Shown here piece by piece: positions 60,558 to 64,000 of a stretch of DNA of 64,000 nucleotides. The position numbers and the translations under genes are program-made. How positions within the stretch are numbered: the first letter of the stretch is position 1; every line of letters begins with the position of its first letter. This DNA is from Streptomyces sp. ALI-76-A (GTDB taxonomy: Bacteria; Actinomycetota; Actinomycetes; Streptomycetales; Streptomycetaceae). The DNA is taken from assembly GCF_030287445.1 (NCBI RefSeq), contig NZ_JASVWB010000004.1:62001-126000 (forward strand). The letters run 5' to 3'. Under the pieces are notes generated by a model. The model had not been told where the DNA came from and ran no database searches. It was given only the letters and a program-made list of their open reading frames with translations.

Positions 60558-61456
60558 CAACCACAGACACGCCGCGTAAGGTCGACGCCGCTTCCGTACG
60601 GGCCGTCTCCAGAAATCGGCCCCGCAGATCGGGCAGCGGTGGGCTTCGGCGCGCGGTGCCCGCGACGACTCTGCTGTGGGTCCTGGCGGCCCTCTACGCG
60701 GTGCCGGTGCTGTGGTTCGTCCTCAGCTCCTTCAAACCGGCGGGAGACCTGTTCTCCCTTCCGCTGACGCTGTTTCCGCAGAACCCCACGCTGTCGGGTT
60801 ACACGGAAGCGTGGCGCAGCGCCAACTTCGCCCAGTACTTCATCAACACAACCATCGTGTGTGTGATCGCGACGATCCTCACGGTGGGAGTCAGCTGCTG
60901 CACGGGGTACGCGCTGGCCAAGTACGACAACAAGTGGCTCAAGGTCTTCTTCGTCGGCATCCTGGCCACCACGATGCTGCCGTCCGAGGTCATGCTCGCC
61001 CCGCAGTTCCTGGTGGTCCGCGACCTCGGCCTCTACAACTCGCTCGCCGGCATCATCCTCCCGGCCGTGCTCACCGCGACCGGCTGCTTCATGTTCCGCC
61101 AGTTCTTCCTGACGGTCCCCGACGAACTCATCGAGGCCGCCCGCATCGACGGCGCGCCTGAGCTGTCGATCTTCCTGAGGATCATGGTGCCGATCTCCCG
61201 GCCCATCATGCTGACGCTCGCCATCCTGTCGTTCCAGTGGCGGTGGAACGACTACATCTGGCCGCTGCTGATGCTCAACGACCCCGAGAAGTTCACCGTG
61301 CAGATCGGCATCCAGAGCCTCGTCGGGGCGCAGAACATCAACTGGTCGGTGCTGCTCGGCGGATCGGTCATCTCCATGGTGCCGCTGATCGTCGTCTTCC
61401 TGGTGTTCCAGCGGTACGTCATGAACGCCGACATCAACGCCGGACTGAAGGACTGA
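60554..61456 (+). CDS. Sugar ABC transporter permease (MalG-type)
   Basis: The product has 300 residues: a basic cytoplasmic N-terminus, six membrane helices and the loop ELIEAARIDGAPELSIFLRI. It pairs with the preceding permease. The operon has no ATPase gene, implying use of a shared MsiK-type ATPase. Confidence 0.9.
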   Translation: MTTTDTPRKVDAASVRAVSRNRPRRSGSGGLRRAVPATTLLWVLAALYAVPVLWFVLSSFKPAGDLFSLPLTLFPQNPTLSGYTEAWRSANFAQYFINTTIVCVIATILTVGVSCCTGYALAKYDNKWLKVFFVGILATTMLPSEVMLAPQFLVVRDLGLYNSLAGIILPAVLTATGCFMFRQFFLTVPDELIEAARIDGAPELSIFLRIMVPISRPIMLTLAILSFQWRWNDYIWPLLMLNDPEKFTVQIGIQSLVGAQNINWSVLLGGSVISMVPLIVVFLVFQRYVMNADINAGLKD

Positions 61457-61458
61457 CC

Positions 61459-63177
61459 TTGCCCACCCCGCTCGACCACGAATTCGTCCGCGCGGTGGCC
61501 CGCGCCGCCGACCGGCTGGCCGTCCCGCTCGCGGCCCGCCCCGACGAGGAACCCGCCGGTGTGCCGCACCGTGGTCTGGCGCGGCGGGTGAAGACCCTGG
61601 TCGCGGCATACCGTTCCCCGGACTCGGCACTGCACCGCAGCGGGCAGGCCGTCGCCGCCGCGACGACCCACCTCCGCGCCCTGCGGGCCGCGCAGACCAC
61701 CACCGGCCTCTTCGCCGGCGGCGACAACGTGCAGTCACCGCCGGACTCCGCGTTCACCGTCAACGACGTGTGCGACGCACACGTCCTCGCCGTCGGCGCG
61801 GGGCCGGAACTCGGGGACGTCACAGCGGCGCTCGCCGAGATCGCCGGCGCCGCCTGTGGCAGTCTCCTGACCGGTGGGGTGCACACCCCGAACCACCGCT
61901 GGGAGCTGTGCGCGGCGCTGGCCCGGCTGCACCGGTCGTTCCCGGACGACCGGCTGCTCGACCGCGTCGAGGAGTGGCTCGCCGAAGGCGTCGACATCGA
62001 CGCGGAGGGCCTGTACTCGGAACGGAGCGCCAACTACGCGGCCCACGTGTCCAACCCTTCGCTGCTCCTGCTGGCCGAAGTGCTCGGCCGCGCCGACCTG
62101 CTGTACGCCGTCGAACGCAATCTCGCCACCACCCTGGACCTGATCAGGCCGGACGGCACGGTGGAGACCGTCCACTCGCGACGGCAGGACCAGAACCACC
62201 CGTTCCCGCTGCAGCCCTACCTGCCGCACTACCGGCTGCTCGCGATCCGCACCGGCCGGGGCGACTTCGCCCGGGTGGCGCGGCTGGCGGCCGCCGGCGG
62301 CATCGACGACCCCGACCTGCTCGCCGAGACCCTCCTCACCCCGGACCTGTGCCGCGCCCTGCCGGCCCCGGCCGCGGAGACACTTCCGCGCGACCGGTAC
62401 CTCACCAGCGCACGCCTCGCCGCACGCGCCTCGGTTGACGCGCACACGGTGGTGTACGGCGGCTCCGACGTGCCCGTGCACCGGCGCGTCCGCTCGGGCC
62501 TCGCCTGCAACCCCACCTTCCTGCGCCTGTTCGCCGGCAACGCCGTCCTCGACGCGGTCCGACTCTCGCGGGGATTCTTCGACCTGGGCCCGTTCCGCGC
62601 CGCCGGCATGCGGCAGCTCGCCGACAACCGGTACCGGCTCACCGAAACCCTCACGGCCGCCTACTACCAGCCGCTCCCGACGGACCAGAGGCGGGACGAC
62701 GGCGCCTACCGAATGGTGGACGAGGGACGCTTCTCGGCCGCGATGGCCTTCCCGGACCGGCCTCGGGACGAGGTCTCACACACGACCCGCGTCGAGGTGG
62801 ACCTGAGGGAAGACGGTGCCGACCTGCGGATCGACATCAGCGGACCACGGGCCCCCTGGGCCCTCGAACTGACCTTCCGGCCGGGCGGCGTGCCAGAGGG
62901 CGCCGTACCGATCGGCGACGGACGCTGGTGCCTGACGACCGGGCCGATGACCTACCGGGTCGGCGACGACGAGATCCGGATCGAGGCCGACGTCGAGGCA
63001 GGCGAACCGCTCGCCGGGCCGGACCGGATCGACGTACTGCGGTATGACCCGGGTCAGGACTACACCGTGGCGGGCGGCACCGACGCGACGACCGGGAACC
63101 GCGTGTACATCGGTGGAACCGGCCCGCACGCACTGACCGTCGCACTGCACGCCTGCCGGCCCGCACCCGTCGCGTGA
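61459..63177 (+). CDS. Unassigned protein of the sugar operon, possibly a toroid-fold polysaccharide lyase
   Basis: The product has 572 residues. The TTG start has GAAGGA 6 nt upstream and lies 2 nt after the permease stop. The first 370 residues look like an alpha/alpha helical array with aromatic and His-rich motifs (GVHTPNHRWELCAALARLHR, SERSANYAAHVSNPSLLLLA, TVETVHSRRQDQNHPFPLQP). The rest looks beta-rich. That two-part layout and the His/Tyr/Arg motifs resemble heparinase II/III- and related toroid lyases. I cannot match it to a family, and there is no signal peptide, so it would act on imported oligosaccharides in the cytoplasm. Confidence 0.6.
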   Translation: MPTPLDHEFVRAVARAADRLAVPLAARPDEEPAGVPHRGLARRVKTLVAAYRSPDSALHRSGQAVAAATTHLRALRAAQTTTGLFAGGDNVQSPPDSAFTVNDVCDAHVLAVGAGPELGDVTAALAEIAGAACGSLLTGGVHTPNHRWELCAALARLHRSFPDDRLLDRVEEWLAEGVDIDAEGLYSERSANYAAHVSNPSLLLLAEVLGRADLLYAVERNLATTLDLIRPDGTVETVHSRRQDQNHPFPLQPYLPHYRLLAIRTGRGDFARVARLAAAGGIDDPDLLAETLLTPDLCRALPAPAAETLPRDRYLTSARLAARASVDAHTVVYGGSDVPVHRRVRSGLACNPTFLRLFAGNAVLDAVRLSRGFFDLGPFRAAGMRQLADNRYRLTETLTAAYYQPLPTDQRRDDGAYRMVDEGRFSAAMAFPDRPRDEVSHTTRVEVDLREDGADLRIDISGPRAPWALELTFRPGGVPEGAVPIGDGRWCLTTGPMTYRVGDDEIRIEADVEAGEPLAGPDRIDVLRYDPGQDYTVAGGTDATTGNRVYIGGTGPHALTVALHACRPAPVA

Positions 63178-63631
63178 TCCCGACGGCCCACGGCAGGCCA
63201 CCTCAGACATGAAGGCCTGATCCCCGTGCACCTCCCTCACCGGCGCGGCCCGTTGCGCGACCTCGCGGACGCCCCGGAGGTGGCCGCGGTTGGTGCCGTA
63301 CGGCCGTCGTGGACGGCTCACGCGCCAGCGGGTGGGCGCCCGGTGGGAGGGTGCAACAGGCATACGGCAGACCCGAGTTGCGCCTCTTCGGGTTCGGACA
63401 GCCGGGATTGTCGTCGACTTCCACCCGCTCGCGCAGAGGGGCAGAGGGAAGGCCGGGCCGGCCCCGCCGCCGTTGTCGAAGCCGCCGCTGGTGAGGCGGG
63501 CGTCGATGCAGCGGGTGAGCGCCTCGCCGCCACTGGCCTGCCGTACGCCGAACTCAGCCCGGAGCAGGCCGTCTTGGCCCTCGCCGCCGACCCGCGCGGT
63601 CACGGCAACCCGGACCAGGGGTGGCGGCACC
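63178..63631. other. Unassigned region between sugar operon and insertion sequence
   Basis: About 450 bp with open frames on both strands, none with a credible family motif or a good ribosome site. One plus-strand frame contains a protein-like stretch (GLPYAELSPEQAVLALAADP) that may be a gene fragment disrupted by the neighbouring insertion. Confidence 0.35.
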
Positions 63632-63710
63632 TAGCTTGTTCTTTTTCTTCCGGCCTCGAACGGTGTCTCGTGCTGAGTCGCTCACCTGAGGGTTTGCCGG
63701 ACGTGGGGGC

Positions 63711-63765
63711 GGCCTTCGTCTGATGCCGTGCTCCGACCAAGGTGCACGTGACCGAGACGAAGGCC
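63711..63765 (+). repeat. Inverted repeat across the transposase start
   Basis: GGCCTTCGTCT (63711-63721) and AGACGAAGGCC (63755-63765) are exact 11-bp complements. Inside them CGTGC and GCACG can pair further. The transposase GTG (63748) lies within the loop, so the mRNA could fold over its own start. Confidence 0.7.
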
Positions 63766-64000
63766 GTGAGGGTGAGTCTGCTGCCTGATGTTGTGCGGAG
63801 GGATGCGTTCGCGGAAGCGTCTCGCCTCCGGGGCGAGTTCTACTCCTGCCTGACCAAGCGTTCGGATGCGCTGTTCGAACTGGCCGACGCGGTGCTGTGT
63901 GCGGATCGGGCCGCGGCTGAGGGACGTCCGCACCGGGCAGGAGGCCGGGCGGCCCCGCCCGCTCATCCGCCGGCGTCCGCTCCGGCCGCTCCCGGTCCAC
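63748..64000 (+). pseudogene. Transposase, N-terminal part, probably frameshifted
   Basis: From the GTG the frame reads VTETKAVRVSLLPDVVRRDA and continues through EFYSCLTKRSDALFELADAV and LCAD. This is the conserved N-terminus of a large Streptomyces transposase family (IS701-like by my recollection). After LCAD the reading becomes Arg/Ala/Pro-rich (RAAAEGRPHRAGGRAAPPAH), unlike the expected continuation, which suggests a frameshift or deletion near 63905. The window ends before the catalytic region. Confidence 0.6.

Larger units (their letters stand above)
63632..64000 (+). mobile_element. Left end of an insertion sequence, cut by window edge
   Basis: From about 63632 the sequence becomes less GC-rich (TAGCTTGTTCTTTTTCTTCC) and leads into a transposase start at 63748. 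The right end is outside the window, so target duplication and inverted repeats cannot be checked, and the left boundary is approximate. Confidence 0.6.

Noticed and set aside
63226..63723. Plus-strand frame before the insertion sequence
   Set aside because: No recognisable domain; it runs into the insertion-sequence end. Kept only as a possible fragment.

Overview
The window is very GC-rich and GC-biased at third codon positions. Genes start with ATG, GTG or occasionally TTG. It carries families typical of Streptomyces: streptogrisin-type proteases, SpoIIE-type phosphatases, sugar ABC systems without their own ATPase, a mycothiol-dependent dehydrogenase, and an OtrA-like ribosomal protection protein. 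I read it as accessory or arm-like chromosome of a Streptomyces species. I saw no rRNA, tRNA, CRISPR array or replication origin.

Layout. 1-700 (minus): the right end of a peptide-secretion locus, with a cysteine-free double-glycine precursor peptide, an intercistronic hairpin and the first 129 codons of an NHLM/HlyD-type secretion protein. 1154-3137: a thioesterase divergent from a secreted S1 protease with a repetitive acidic tail. 3.1-3.85 kb: two hairpins and a tandem-repeat array. 3.85-9.3 kb: two divergent SpoIIE/PP2C regulators and a CBS protein. 9.5-13.6 kb: decayed rmlA-rmlB-like genes, a methyltransferase-like protein and a GT2 glycosyltransferase, probably the remnant of a surface-glycan cluster. 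13.9-18.7 kb: a phosphoesterase, an XdhC-like protein, an acetyltransferase and an OtrA homologue with an overlapping leader ORF. 18.7-22.8 kb: a secreted GH5 endoglycoceramidase-like enzyme, a secreted beta-propeller and a TetR regulator, linked by a shared operator-like dyad. 23.0-30.0 kb: an ABC exporter, mycothiol dehydrogenase plus MBL hydrolase, two SDRs and an L,D-transpeptidase.

30.0-35.9 kb: a sugar ABC operon (oxidoreductase, binding protein, two permeases) divergent from a ROK regulator, with similar AT-rich operator-like sites in front of each arm. 36.0-44.9 kb: a small conserved protein, a DMT permease, a membrane-anchored streptogrisin, a PatB-like aminotransferase, a PPOX-type protein, a large secreted hydrolase and a Gfo/Idh oxidoreductase. 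45.0-51.4 kb: a TetR/zinc-ribbon pair with matching dyads, a peptidoglycan-binding membrane protein, a flavin reductase, several small proteins and an RpiR regulator. 51.7-56.5 kb: a GT39-like membrane protein, a Tat-exported PAP2 phosphatase with a beta-helix-like tail and a BadF/NagK-like kinase. 56.6-63.2 kb: a ROK-like regulator and a second sugar ABC operon ending in an unassigned protein. 63.6-64.0 kb: the start of an insertion sequence cut by the window edge.

The sugar modules (two ABC operons, two ROK proteins, one sugar kinase, two Gfo/Idh enzymes) point to uptake and breakdown of plant or microbial glycans. Neither ABC operon encodes an ATPase, so both probably rely on a shared MsiK-type ATPase elsewhere. 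A recurring fine-scale feature is a -10-like hexamer ending 6-7 nt before the start codon at about ten genes, which predicts leaderless mRNAs.
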